From NCBI RefSeq assembly GCF_018070325.1, contig NZ_JAGPXY010000001.1:248001-312000 (forward strand): DNA of 64,000 nucleotides. Direction: 5' to 3'. Origin of the DNA: Micromonospora sp. H61 (lineage in GTDB: Bacteria > Actinomycetota > Actinomycetes > Mycobacteriales > Micromonosporaceae). The notes beneath the pieces were generated by a model. The model did not search any database. It was not told where the DNA came from and worked only from the letters and a program-made list of their open reading frames with translations. Made by a program: the position numbers and the translations under genes. Shown piece by piece: positions 44,756 to 53,404 of this stretch. Position 1 is the first letter of the stretch. The number at the start of each line of letters is the position of its first letter.

Positions 44756-45682
44756 ATGGAGCGGTTGCTGGAGGCTGTCTGGGACACGAGCAGCGTGAGT
44801 GGTCGCCTCGTGACCAGCGTCGTGTTGATCGTGCTGGCCGTTGTCCTCGCCGGGGTCGCTGGTCGCCTGGCCACCCTGCGGGTCGCAGGCACCAGCAACC
44901 GCTACTACCTGCGAAAGGCCGTGCACTACCTGACCGTCGTGGTATTGCTGTTCGCACTGGCGCTGCTGTGGCAGCCGTTCGCCGGCCGGATCGGCGTGGT
45001 CGTCGGCCTGCTCGCCGCCGGTCTCGCGCTGGCCATGCAGGAGGTCATCGGCGCGTTCGCCGGATGGATCAGCATCCTCACCGGGCGGCAGTACCGCGTC
45101 GGTGACCGCATCCAGATGTGTGGGGTACGTGGTGACGTCCTGGACATCACCCCACTACGCACCCGCATCCTGGAAAGCGGCTCCTCCTCCGACCCGGAAT
45201 CCTGGATCCGCGGACGCCAGTACACCGGACGGGTGGTATCCCTGTCGAACCACCTCGTCTTCACCACCCCGGTGTACAACAGCAGCACCGTGCTGGACCA
45301 CCTGTGGGAAGAGCTGACGCTACCCATCCCCTACGAAGCGGACTGGCACCTCGCCGAACGCATCCTCTGCGAGGAGGCGCAGACCATCTCCTCAACCGTC
45401 GAGGCGCGACACGCCATCGAACAGATGCGCCGCCGCTACCCAGTCGCCGAGGCAGAGGTCGACCCGCGCGTGTTCGTCCGCGCCACCTCAAACTGGGTCG
45501 AACTGTCGGCACGATTCGTCGTGCCCGTACGCGCCGCCCGACAGGTCAAGGACCAAGTCACCCGACGAGTACTGGACCGCTTCGCGGAAAACGCCATCAA
45601 GGTGGCATCGGTGACACAAAGCATCACCATCCACCCACCGCAACCGCTGGAAACCGTCAGCGTTCCGACCAACGGCCGTTGA
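44756..45682 (+). CDS. Small MscS-type mechanosensitive channel
   Basis: 308 residues. Two or three N-terminal helices lead into the pore helix region GVVVGLLAAGLALAMQEVIGAFAGWISILTG, which matches the Gly/Ala-packed TM3 of MscS. The beta domain follows (YRVGDRIQMCGVRGDVLDITPLRTRILE), then the alpha/beta C-terminal vestibule domain (LTLPIPYEADWHLAERIL). Such channels release solutes during sudden hypo-osmotic shock. The beta domain carries an extra polar insert (SGSSSDPESWIRGRQYTG). Start ATG at 44756; sequence before it is not TM-like. Confidence 0.9.
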   Translation: MERLLEAVWDTSSVSGRLVTSVVLIVLAVVLAGVAGRLATLRVAGTSNRYYLRKAVHYLTVVVLLFALALLWQPFAGRIGVVVGLLAAGLALAMQEVIGAFAGWISILTGRQYRVGDRIQMCGVRGDVLDITPLRTRILESGSSSDPESWIRGRQYTGRVVSLSNHLVFTTPVYNSSTVLDHLWEELTLPIPYEADWHLAERILCEEAQTISSTVEARHAIEQMRRRYPVAEAEVDPRVFVRATSNWVELSARFVVPVRAARQVKDQVTRRVLDRFAENAIKVASVTQSITIHPPQPLETVSVPTNGR

Positions 45683-45935
45683 CGGTCTCCTTGTGCCTTG
45701 CCGGGCATGGAATATGAGCTCGACAAACGACCCGCAGCTGTGGCGATCACCGACCACGGCAACATGCACGGCGCGAACGACGGTGGCGGATCTGGGCCAT
45801 CTGGCCGATGGCGCCGGGAGGTTGAGGGCAGCCGGTCCGATGGTCGTCATCAGACCGGCCCGCCCTCACCAGCGGCCACCGGCATGTGCTGTGGCCGGGG
45901 AGCCCACCGTCAACGGTGTCCGTTGGAGCCGACTG

Positions 45936-46214
45936 TCACCGCTCCAAGGGTCGTAGCCGGTTGTTGACGTCGTGCACACCCGCAGTGTTCCAGGCGCGCG
46001 CGTGGGCCTCCCTACTCACGTCGGCACACGTGACCACGCCGTCCAGGATGACCACGCGGTTCTGCACTTCGATGCAGATGCGTTCGTGACGTAAGCGGGG
46101 ATGGCGCTGCATGCTCTCCAGCAGCCGGCAGGCCAGCCGGGCATCCTCAGAGGCCGGCTGGACCTGGATCAACGATGGAAGATCCTCGGGCAGAAACCAG
46201 GGGACGTAGGTCAT
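45936..46214 (-). CDS. BON-domain protein (second copy)
   Basis: 92 residues with one BON domain: LACRLLESMQRHPRLRHERICIEVQNRVVILDGVVTCADVSREAHARAWNTAGVHDVNNRL. The phrase VQNRVVILxGVV is identical to the 35701-36000 protein, so they are paralogues. GAGGGA precedes the ATG. It lies 83 bp after a PRC-barrel gene on the same strand and may be co-transcribed with it; such pairs recur in actinomycete stress islands. No signal peptide. Confidence 0.82.
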   Translation of the reverse strand: MTYVPWFLPEDLPSLIQVQPASEDARLACRLLESMQRHPRLRHERICIEVQNRVVILDGVVTCADVSREAHARAWNTAGVHDVNNRLRPLER

Positions 46215-46297
46215 GACGTTCCCTCACAGATGATTCGGCGTTTCGGCGGGTCGTGTCCGGCCGCCGAAACACCGGCCGGTCGGGGGACAGCCGAAAC

Positions 46298-46726
46298 TCA
46301 GCGTCGGGTCGGGGGCACCGGGTACGGCGCCGCAACCCCACGCGGGCTAAAGAACGGCGCGTAGCCGTAATACCAGTACACGTCCTGGTAGTAGCCGGTT
46401 TCCTCGACGACCTCCGGGTCGTACGTTGGGGCCTGCTCGATCTTCTCCCGAGTCAGGTCGACCCGCACGGTGTCGTCGGTGACGTCACTGACCGCCTCGA
46501 CGGGGAGGAACGTCGCGGTCGCGCCGATGCCGAGGATCCCCCCGTGCTCGACGCGCAGGAACCGCACCTTGTGCTCCTCGCGATCGATCAGCAGGTCATC
46601 GACCTTGCCCAGGTCGTCACCGTCGACGTCGAGGACGCGTCGACCGCGCACGTCGTGCTCGGCATCCGCGATCGTCTGCCCGGAGTCACTGAGCTTGACC
46701 AGAATCGCCGTCGTGTCGTGTGGCAT
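46298..46726 (-). CDS. PRC-barrel domain protein
   Basis: 142 residues. The PRC-barrel spans ~25-95 (GRRVLDVDGDDLGKVDDLLIDREEHKVRFLRVEHGG, FLPVEAVSDVTDDTVRV). The C-terminal tail is Tyr/Pro-rich (EETGYYQDVYWYYGYAPFF) and aromatic, possibly a low-complexity surface-binding tail. PRC barrels occur in the photosynthetic reaction centre H chain, RimM and many stress proteins of unknown role. GGAAGGAG sits 6 nt before the ATG. Upstream of the BON-domain gene; divergent promoters are not involved since the next gene is also leftward. Confidence 0.85.
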   Translation of the reverse strand: MPHDTTAILVKLSDSGQTIADAEHDVRGRRVLDVDGDDLGKVDDLLIDREEHKVRFLRVEHGGILGIGATATFLPVEAVSDVTDDTVRVDLTREKIEQAPTYDPEVVEETGYYQDVYWYYGYAPFFSPRGVAAPYPVPPTRR

Positions 46727-46874
46727 GAGCTGCTCCTTCCGTAGCGTCTGATTCTTATTCGCTACCCAAGGAGCGGCCGGGACTAGACGACGAAACGATG
46801 ACGCTTCCGGCCCGTTTTCGTGACGGCTCACCGTGCCCGTTCGTGACGGGACGTCGAGCGACTGGCGGAGACGA

Positions 46875-46907
46875 CGAGGGGCCCCGCCGAACCGGCGGGG
46901 CCCCTCG
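46875..46907 (-). terminator. Terminator of the glycine-betaine transporter operon
   Basis: Perfect 15-bp GC-rich arms (46875-46889, 46893-46907) with a 3-nt loop, 11 bp after the stop of the substrate-binding protein gene. Very stable; no U-tract. Confidence 0.88.
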
Positions 46908-46918
46908 AGTCATGCGGT

Positions 46919-47803
46919 TCAGGAAAGCGTGTTGGGATACTCCGGGTTGGCCTTCAGCCACTCCTCGACGGCCTTCTCCTCGTCGCCCTTATGGGTGTTG
47001 AACATCAGGTCCTCCAGGGACGCGAGCTGCTCACCGTCCATCTTGAACTTCTTCAGCATCGCGGTGACCTCGGGGAAGTCCTTGCCGAAGCCGGTGCGGG
47101 CGAGTGTGTTGATCTGCTCGGCCTGGCCGAGGGTGCCCTTGGGGTCGGTGAGGTCCTTCAGGTCGTACTTGGCGTAGGCCCAGTGCGGGTGCCAGAGGGT
47201 GACAACGATCGGCTTCTTGTCGGCGATCGCGCCGTCCAAGGCGGCCAGCATCGCCGGCGTGGAGGAGGTCTTCAGCTTCAGCTTGCCGTCCAGGCCGTAC
47301 TCGGGGATGACCTTCTCCTGGGTGGCCTTGGTCAGGCCTGCACCCGGCTCGATCCCGATGATTTCCCCGTCGAAGCTGCCGGCCTTGCCGGCCAGGTCAG
47401 CCAGCGAGTTGACGCCCTCGACGTATTTCGGCACGGCGATGCTCAGGCTGGCGTCGTCGTACCAGACGCCGAGCTTCTCCAGCTTGTCGCCGTACTTCTC
47501 CAGGTAGGAGGCGTGCGTCTGGGGTAGCCAGCTGTCCAGGAACAGGTCGATGTCGCCGTTGGCGAGACCGCCGTAGACGAGACCGGCCTCCAGGTTCTTG
47601 AGTTCGACCTCGTAGCCCTTGTCCTGCAGGATGTCCTGCCACAGGTGGGAGGCCGCGATCGCCTCGTCCCAGGCCATGTAACCAATGGTGATCTTCTTGC
47701 CGTTGTCGGACGCGTCGTCCTGCTCGCCGCAGGCGGCAGCACCACCGAGAGCCAGGGTGGCGGTCACCGTGAGCGCGAGGGCGCGCTTCAGTGTCGTGAA
47801 CAA
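46919..47803 (-). CDS. proX: Glycine betaine/choline ABC transporter substrate-binding lipoprotein
   Basis: 294 residues. Signal peptide with lipobox GAAAC (Cys25), then an OpuAC domain: KKITIGYMAWDEAIAASHLW, GGLANGDIDLFLDSWLPQTHASYL, VVTLWHPHWAYAKYDLKDL. The Trp and Tyr residues of the aromatic box that cages quaternary ammonium groups are visible (Trp in FLDSWLP, Trp-His-Pro-His-Trp). The start codon is TTG at 47803, fixed by GAGGAGG ahead of it. Last gene of the proVWX operon, 78 bp after the permease; a strong terminator follows. Confidence 0.92.
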   Translation of the reverse strand: MFTTLKRALALTVTATLALGGAAACGEQDDASDNGKKITIGYMAWDEAIAASHLWQDILQDKGYEVELKNLEAGLVYGGLANGDIDLFLDSWLPQTHASYLEKYGDKLEKLGVWYDDASLSIAVPKYVEGVNSLADLAGKAGSFDGEIIGIEPGAGLTKATQEKVIPEYGLDGKLKLKTSSTPAMLAALDGAIADKKPIVVTLWHPHWAYAKYDLKDLTDPKGTLGQAEQINTLARTGFGKDFPEVTAMLKKFKMDGEQLASLEDLMFNTHKGDEEKAVEEWLKANPEYPNTLS

Positions 47804-47881
47804 AAGGGTTGTCCTCCTCTTTCGGGTATGCCGGCGGACCCCGCGTACGCGGGAAAGGGGATTGCCGGCGGAGAGCGACGG

Positions 47882-48775
47882 TCAGGCGGCCTGCCGCGCG
47901 AGGCGTTGCGCCCGGGCGGACGGGAAACGGTCGCCCGCCGAGTCGGTGAGGCGGTCGAGGACCACGGCGAGGATCACGACCGCGATCCCGCCTTCGAAGC
48001 CGCTGCCCACCTCGACCTGAGACAACGCGAACATGATCACGTCGCCGAGGCCGCCGGCGCCCACCATGCCGGCGATCACCACCATGGACAGGGCCAGCAT
48101 GATGACCTGATTGACGCCGGTCATGATCGTGGGCAGTGCCAGCGGCAGCTTGGTCCGCAGCAGCACCATCCACGGCGGCGCACCGAAGGACTCGGCGGCC
48201 TGGACGATTTCCTTGTCGACCTGGCGCAGACCCAACTCGGTCAGGCGTACGCCGGGCGGCATGCTGAAGACCAGGGTGGCCAGCACGCCCGGCACGGTGC
48301 CGATGCCGAAGAAGAAGATCGCCGGAATGAGGTAGACGAACGCGGGCATGGTCTGCATCAGGTCCAGCACCGGCCGGGCCACCGCGGAGGCCCGCTTGTT
48401 CTCGGCGACGAGCACACCCAGCGGGATAGCCATCAGCAACGCCAGAGTGCTGGCGACGAGCACCTGCGCGAGCGTGCTCATGGTCTCCTCCCAGTACGGC
48501 ATTCCGGCCACCAGGCCGAGGCCCAGCGCGGTACCGAGGGCGAACTTCCACCCGCGCAGCCACCAGCCGAGCCCGGCGAGCACCAGCACGACCACCACCG
48601 CCGGTACGCCGGTGAGCAGGTCGTTGAGCGGTCGCACCAACGCCTCGACCACGGCGGCGACACCGTCGAAGAACGGGCCGAGGGTGGCGGTGGCCCAGTC
48701 GACGGCGGACTCGGTCCAGGCGCCCAGCGGCACCCGGGGCAGCCAACTGTCCAGCGGCGACTGCGTCCGGCTCAT
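47882..48775 (-). CDS. proW: Glycine betaine ABC transporter permease
   Basis: 297 residues with about seven helices. The N-terminal ~45 residues precede the first helix, as in ProW/OpuAB. The BPD_transp_1 core has the EAA loop QAAESFGAPPWMVLLRTKLPLALPTIMTGVNQ and VIAGMVGAGGLGDVIMFALSQ near the end, both hallmarks of osmoprotectant permeases. The ATG overlaps the ATPase stop by 4 bp, so the two are coupled. It imports glycine betaine, proline betaine or choline with ProV and ProX. Confidence 0.93.
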   Translation of the reverse strand: MSRTQSPLDSWLPRVPLGAWTESAVDWATATLGPFFDGVAAVVEALVRPLNDLLTGVPAVVVVLVLAGLGWWLRGWKFALGTALGLGLVAGMPYWEETMSTLAQVLVASTLALLMAIPLGVLVAENKRASAVARPVLDLMQTMPAFVYLIPAIFFFGIGTVPGVLATLVFSMPPGVRLTELGLRQVDKEIVQAAESFGAPPWMVLLRTKLPLALPTIMTGVNQVIMLALSMVVIAGMVGAGGLGDVIMFALSQVEVGSGFEGGIAVVILAVVLDRLTDSAGDRFPSARAQRLARQAA

Positions 48776-50019
48776 GCCGGCTCTCCCTTCGTTCCGACCA
48801 GTTCCACCTGGTCCTGGCCCTGCGTCGGCTCGTCCGGGGTCGCGGCGGCCAGCGCACTGAGCAGCGTGATCCGGGGAATCACCCCGATCAGCCGGTCACG
48901 CTCGTCGAGAACAGCCACCGGGTGCTGACTCTCCGCGCAGTCGGCGAAGAGGTCGGCCACCGAGGTGTCCGCGGTGACAGTGCGGACCCGCTCGGTCGAC
49001 ACGTAACCGTCGAGGTGGGGACGACCCTCGCGGAGCGCCCGCAACACCTCGTCCTCGGTGACCGTGCCGAGGAACCGCTTCATCGGACCGGTCACGTAGA
49101 CCACCGAGGTTTGGCTTTCCCGCAACGCCTTGGCGGCGACCCGCGGACCGGCGTTGACGTCGAGCACCTGCTGGGGCTTCTCCATCACCGACGCGGCGGT
49201 GAGGATCCGGGTCCGGTCGACGTCGGCGACGAACTGCGCCACGTAGTCGTTGGCCGGGTCGGTCAGGATCTCCTCGGCGGTGCCGATCTGCACGATCCGA
49301 CCGTCCCGCATCACCGCGATCCGGTCGCCGAGCCGCATGGCCTCGTTCAGGTCGTGCGTGATGAAGATGATCGTCTTGCCCAGTTCGGCCTGAAGCTCCA
49401 GGAGCTGGTCCTGAATCTCCCGGCGGATCAGCGGGTCCAGCGCCGAAAACGCCTCGTCCATCAGCAGAATCTCGGTGCCGGCCGCGAGCGCGCGGGCCAA
49501 CCCGACCCGCTGCCGCATGCCGCCGGAAAGGTCGTGCGGCAGATTGTCCGCCCACTCCGTCAGGCCCACCATGCGCAGCGCGTCCATGGCCCGCTCACGC
49601 CGCTCGGCCTTGGGTAGCCCGGCGACCTCCAGCGCGTACCCGGCGTTCTCCAGCACCGTCCGATGCGGCATGAGCGCGAAGTGCTGGAACACCATGCTGA
49701 TCTTCTCGCGGCGCAGCTTGCGCAGCGCCGCCGGCCTGAGCGTGGTCAACTCGACCCCATCGACCCGCACGCTTCCCCTGGTGGGCTGCAGCAGGCCGTT
49801 GAGCATCCGGATCAGGGTCGACTTTCCGGAACCGGAGAGGCCCATGACGACGAAGATCTCGCCGGGGCGCACCTCGAAGTTCGCATCGATCACCGCGGCC
49901 GTGGCCGGCAGCCCGGCGAGCGCCTCGGTGCGGGGCTTGCCGTCCGCCAGGCGTCGTACCGCTTCGTCAGCCCGGCTGCCGAAAATCTTGTAGAGCGACT
50001 GCACTATGAGCGCGGACAC
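48772..50019 (-). CDS. proV: Glycine betaine ABC transporter ATPase with tandem CBS domains
   Basis: 415 residues. Walker A GLSGSGKSTLIRMLNGLL, signature DLSGGMRQRVGLARALA, Walker B ILLMDEAFSALDPLIRREI, and H-loop FITHDLNEAMRLGDRI. The N-terminal extension before Walker A (LYKIFG.. DEAVRRLADGKP) is the ProV/OpuAA type. The two C-terminal CBS domains (~275-405) are those that sense ionic strength in OpuA-type transporters. Start GTG at 50019 behind GAGAGGGGG; the frame to 50097 lacks a site. A direct-repeat operator sits 360 bp upstream. Confidence 0.94.
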   Translation of the reverse strand: MSALIVQSLYKIFGSRADEAVRRLADGKPRTEALAGLPATAAVIDANFEVRPGEIFVVMGLSGSGKSTLIRMLNGLLQPTRGSVRVDGVELTTLRPAALRKLRREKISMVFQHFALMPHRTVLENAGYALEVAGLPKAERRERAMDALRMVGLTEWADNLPHDLSGGMRQRVGLARALAAGTEILLMDEAFSALDPLIRREIQDQLLELQAELGKTIIFITHDLNEAMRLGDRIAVMRDGRIVQIGTAEEILTDPANDYVAQFVADVDRTRILTAASVMEKPQQVLDVNAGPRVAAKALRESQTSVVYVTGPMKRFLGTVTEDEVLRALREGRPHLDGYVSTERVRTVTADTSVADLFADCAESQHPVAVLDERDRLIGVIPRITLLSALAAATPDEPTQGQDQVELVGTKGEPA

Positions 50020-50645
50020 GATCCCCCTCTCGACGGAAACCGGCTGGCGTATCGCATCACCGGCGCCATCTTCGCGTCTCTTCATCGATATCAACATCGA
50101 TCACATTCCGCGGGTCACATAGGCCCGGCGGCGAAACCTACCGATGCTCTCGCCACAAATCCAGTTGGCACCGCAGGGTTGTGGATATGCACACAAAAAT
50201 TCGCGAGTACCGGTGCCAGACTGGCCGTCCGGCGGATGTTGCGCAACCCATCGCCCACATCGGTCAGACCAGGCAGGATTGATGCAGCCTGCGCCGATCG
50301 TCCCGCTGGATCGCCTCCCACCAGCGAGTCGACGCCGACCGGGGAGCAGTTCCAGAATGTGTTGGGGTTGATAGAGAACTGTCATACAACTGTCATATTC
50401 CATCGTGGCTCGATCGCGTAATCTCATCTGCGGTGCAGTGCCGCAGCTTCCGATTGCGGCCCGGTTCGGGGACACCGTCCCCATTCAGCCGACACCCAAA
50501 ATCGTCGAGACAAGCGATCAGGCAGGCGTGGGGTCACGTGATCGGTGCGCCCTCTCACCACGGTCTCCCTCAGCGACTCACCGAGGCGTCGGTATTCTTG
50601 GTTGGGCACTGCCGACACCATTGCCGGTCAGCTGAGGGGGGAACC
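50020..50645. other. Divergent control region between proV and acyl-CoA oxidase genes
   Basis: 626 bp with no convincing ORF. It contains two ATCGAT palindromes 12 bp apart (50084-50089, 50096-50101) near the proV start, and the 11-bp tandem repeat at 50377-50398. Locally AT-richer around 50150-50215 and 50360-50410. Both flanking genes need promoters here. Confidence 0.65.
50377..50398. promoter_or_regulatory. 11-bp tandem repeat, probable OmpR-type operator
   Basis: AACTGTCATAC directly followed by AACTGTCATAT, ten of eleven bases alike. The core TGTCAT-N5-TGTCAT has the same spacing and half-site as the TGTCAC-N5-TGTCAC site in front of the MtrA-like gene at 33916. Likely target of that regulator; could drive proVWX, the acyl-CoA oxidase gene, or both. 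Confidence 0.55.
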
Positions 50646-52622
50646 ATGCTCGATCAGATCGACCTCGCTCGCCTGCGGGACGTGCTCGACGGACCGTGGG
50701 CCAAGGTGCGCAATGCGCACCGGGAGCACCTCGACGAGCGCTTCCTCCCGGTGTACGGCGAGACCGGTGACCAGGCACGGGAGCGGATCACCCGGTTGCT
50801 CACCGAACTCCCCGCCGAGCTGGGTATGGCGTCGGCCTTCCCCACCGAGTACGGCGGCAGCTCCGACGTCGGCGGCTCGATCATCGCCAGCGAGATGCTG
50901 GCGCAGGTCGACCTGTCACTGATGGTCAAGGCCGGAGTGCAGTGGGGCCTGTTCGGCGGCGCGGTCGCGGCCCTCGGCACCCGCCGCCACCACGACGCGT
51001 ACCTCCGGGACATCGTCTCCGGCACCATCTTCGGCTGCTTCGCCATGACCGAGACCGGGCACGGCTCCGACGTCCAGCAGCTGCGCACCACCTGCACGTA
51101 CGACCCGCAGACGCAGACCTTCGACCTGCACACCCCGCACGAGGCGGCCCGCAAGGACTACATCGGCAACGCCGCCCGGGACGGGCGGATGGCGGTGGTC
51201 TTCGCGCAGCTGGTCACGAACGGCCGGCGGCACGGCGTACACGCGTGGTTGGTGCCGATCCGCGACGCGCAGGGCAACCCCCTGCCTGGCGTGCGCATCG
51301 GCGACGCCGGGCCCAAGGCCGGCCTGCTCGGCGTGGACAACGGGCGGCTCACCTTCGACCACGTACAGGTGCCGAGGGACATGCTGCTGGACCGCTACGG
51401 TCAGGTCGCACCGGACGGGACGTACTCCAGCCCGATCGAGAACGACTCCCGACGCTTCTTCACCATGCTCGGCACCCTGGTCCGCGGCCGGGTGAGCGTC
51501 GGCGGCGCCGCGTCGGCGGCCACCAAGTCGGCGCTGACGATCGCGGTGCGCTACGGCGACATCCGCCGCCAGTTCGGCACCCCCGACGTCGGCCGGGAGG
51601 TGCTGCTCAACGACTACCTGGCCCACCAGCGCAAGCTGCTGCCCGCCCTGGCCACCGCGTACGCGCTGCACTTCGCCCAGACCGAGCTGGTCGCCACGCT
51701 CAGTGAGGTGCAGGGCGGCGACGGGCCGGTCGACGAACACCAGCAGCGGGAGTTGGAGTCCCGGGCCGCCGGTCTCAAGGCCGCGCAGACCTGGCATGCG
51801 ACCCGCACCATCCAGATGTGCCGTGAGGCGTGCGGCGGTGCCGGCTACCTGGCCGAGAACCGGCTACCCAGCCTCAAGGCCGACACCGACGTCTTCACCA
51901 CGTTCGAGGGCGACAACACGGTGCTGTTGCAGCTGGTGGCCAAGGGACTGCTCACCGGCTACCGGGACGAGTTCGGCTCGCTGGACGGCTGGGGGCGTGC
52001 CTCGTTCGTCGCCGAGCAGGTCCGCGAGATGGTGCTCGAACGCACCGCCGCGCGGTCGCTCATCGAGCGGCTGATCAGCGCCGTACCCGGTCGCGACGAC
52101 GAAGTCGCCGTCACCGACCGAGGCTGGCAGCTGAAGGTTTTCGAGGACCGCGAGAGGCACCTCCTCGACGGCGCGGTCCGCCGCCTGCGCAACGGCGCGG
52201 CCACCAAGAAGGACCGCCCCTTCGACATCTTCAACGACGTCCAGGACCATGTCCTGACCGTCGCCGCCGCGCACATCGACCGGATCACCCTGGAGGCGTT
52301 CGTCGCGGGCATCGAAGACACCGCCGATCCGGCGGTCCGGGCGCTGCTCTCCCGGGTCTGTGACCTGTACGCGCTCAGCGTCATCGAGGCGAACAAGGGC
52401 TGGTTCCTGGAGCACGGCCGGCTGACGCCGGCGCGGGCCAAGTCCATCACGGGCGTGGTCAATGCACTGCTCAAGGAGCTACGCCCGCACCTACGAACGC
52501 TCGTGGACGGTTTCGCCATCCCGGACGCCTGGCTGCACTGCGCGATCCTGACCGAGGAACCCGGCCGGCAGGACACGATGGCCGCTCATGACGCCGGTGA
52601 TCGACGGGTAGTACCAGCGTAG
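50646..52622 (+). CDS. Acyl-CoA oxidase/dehydrogenase
   Basis: 658 residues, the length of peroxisomal-type acyl-CoA oxidases and longer than ordinary acyl-CoA dehydrogenases (~380-400). It has an N-terminal helical domain, then FAMTETGHGSDV (flavin/substrate loop), the DGRMAVVFAQLV and TRTIQMCREACGGAGYLAENRLPSLKADTDVFTTFEGDN segment carrying the catalytic Glu of EGDN, and a C-terminal ACOX helical domain. FAD-dependent alpha,beta-desaturation of fatty acyl-CoA with O2 as acceptor is expected. GAGGGGGG before the ATG at 50646 defines the start. Monocistronic; shares the repeat-bearing control region with proV. Confidence 0.92.
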   Translation: MLDQIDLARLRDVLDGPWAKVRNAHREHLDERFLPVYGETGDQARERITRLLTELPAELGMASAFPTEYGGSSDVGGSIIASEMLAQVDLSLMVKAGVQWGLFGGAVAALGTRRHHDAYLRDIVSGTIFGCFAMTETGHGSDVQQLRTTCTYDPQTQTFDLHTPHEAARKDYIGNAARDGRMAVVFAQLVTNGRRHGVHAWLVPIRDAQGNPLPGVRIGDAGPKAGLLGVDNGRLTFDHVQVPRDMLLDRYGQVAPDGTYSSPIENDSRRFFTMLGTLVRGRVSVGGAASAATKSALTIAVRYGDIRRQFGTPDVGREVLLNDYLAHQRKLLPALATAYALHFAQTELVATLSEVQGGDGPVDEHQQRELESRAAGLKAAQTWHATRTIQMCREACGGAGYLAENRLPSLKADTDVFTTFEGDNTVLLQLVAKGLLTGYRDEFGSLDGWGRASFVAEQVREMVLERTAARSLIERLISAVPGRDDEVAVTDRGWQLKVFEDRERHLLDGAVRRLRNGAATKKDRPFDIFNDVQDHVLTVAAAHIDRITLEAFVAGIEDTADPAVRALLSRVCDLYALSVIEANKGWFLEHGRLTPARAKSITGVVNALLKELRPHLRTLVDGFAIPDAWLHCAILTEEPGRQDTMAAHDAGDRRVVPA

Positions 52623-52762
52623 GCGGAAGGCTCGGGAGTCTTCAGGGCCAGATGACTTCCCTGCGGTGAGGTGACGCCCGCTGCGATCGACGTGCTGGGT
52701 GATCCGCCGGGTGGAGGGCTGGTGGTGGGCCGCTGCCGGGTGGTGGTGACGCCGGACCTGCG
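52623..52762. other. Short gap after acyl-CoA oxidase, no gene seen
   Basis: Together with 53084-53404 this flanks one weak leftward ORF, so the whole 52623-53404 stretch is nearly gene-free. No terminator-like hairpin or repeat stands out. Confidence 0.4.
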
Positions 52763-53083
52763 CTACGCCCCGACGAATTCCTGTGGCGTTGTGGGAACGA
52801 GGTAGCCCACCGCCGCCACCCCCAGCAGGGCCAGCACCACGGAGACCGCCAACAGCCAAACCTCACCCGACGACGTCCCAGCCGGGCGTGCCTCCGGGTC
52901 GGCCAGCAGGTCCTCATGCGTCGCCCGGTCGAGCTCCAGCCCTCGCCGGAACCCCCACCGGCCGATCATTCTAGTGCCGCGCCACGGAGCCAGCGCGGGG
53001 TCGTACACGTCCAGGCCTCCCGGCGCGCAACCGACGGAGCCGGATGAGCGCGATTGCCGGAGGGTCTCTCGACGGCCCGACAT
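52763..53083 (-). CDS. Possible small C-terminally anchored membrane protein
   Basis: Up to 106 residues from the ATG at 53083, or 68 from the ATG at 52969; neither has a good ribosome site. The C-terminal segment SGEVWLLAVSVVLALLGVAAVGYLVP is a clear single membrane helix followed by a short tail, preceded by an acidic stretch (RATHEDLLADPEAR). No family recognised. The helix and G/C bias at codon position three favour a real protein, but the missing ribosome site and isolated location keep it uncertain. Confidence 0.4.
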   Translation of the reverse strand: MSGRRETLRQSRSSGSVGCAPGGLDVYDPALAPWRGTRMIGRWGFRRGLELDRATHEDLLADPEARPAGTSSGEVWLLAVSVVLALLGVAAVGYLVPTTPQEFVGA

Positions 53084-53391
53084 GCCGCGCTGTACGGCAT
53101 CGGTGAGCCCTTCGGGCGCGGTGACCTCTTCGCCTGTTGCTCCCCATCTGCTTCCCCGACCCCCGGCTCGTGACCGGGCTGCTGCCGCCGGGTTGGGATG
53201 GACGGTGCTGCACATCGTTGGGAAACGGATCGTGGCTGCTGGTCCCAGCGGCCTCGGTTCACGCCGACGCCCGGCGTGCCCGACCTGCTGCCACGGCCCC
53301 GGCCATCATTGACTGCCCTCACGGACGCCACGCCTTATCAGCGGCAGATCCAGACGCTTCAGATCGTTACGGGGCAGTGCAGGCCGCCCGG

Positions 53392-53404
53392 TAGATTTGC
53401 CCGC
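53392..53404 (+). promoter_or_regulatory. Leaderless-type -10 element
   Basis: TAGATT (53392-53397) ends 7 nt before the ATG at 53405, the TAnnnT-N7-ATG spacing expected when transcription starts at the start codon. No Shine-Dalgarno sequence is present between them. The -35 region is not clear. Confidence 0.55.

Noticed and set aside
45708..45967. A small ORF containing AITDHGNMHGAND, like the PHP motif of DnaE polymerases
   Set aside because: Only about ten residues match; the rest is low-complexity Gly/Pro/Arg sequence. Probably chance, or at most a tiny relic.
50084..50101. Two ATCGAT palindromes 12 bp apart near proV as a possible BetI-type operator
   Set aside because: Too short and generic to call; no TetR-family gene nearby to support it.
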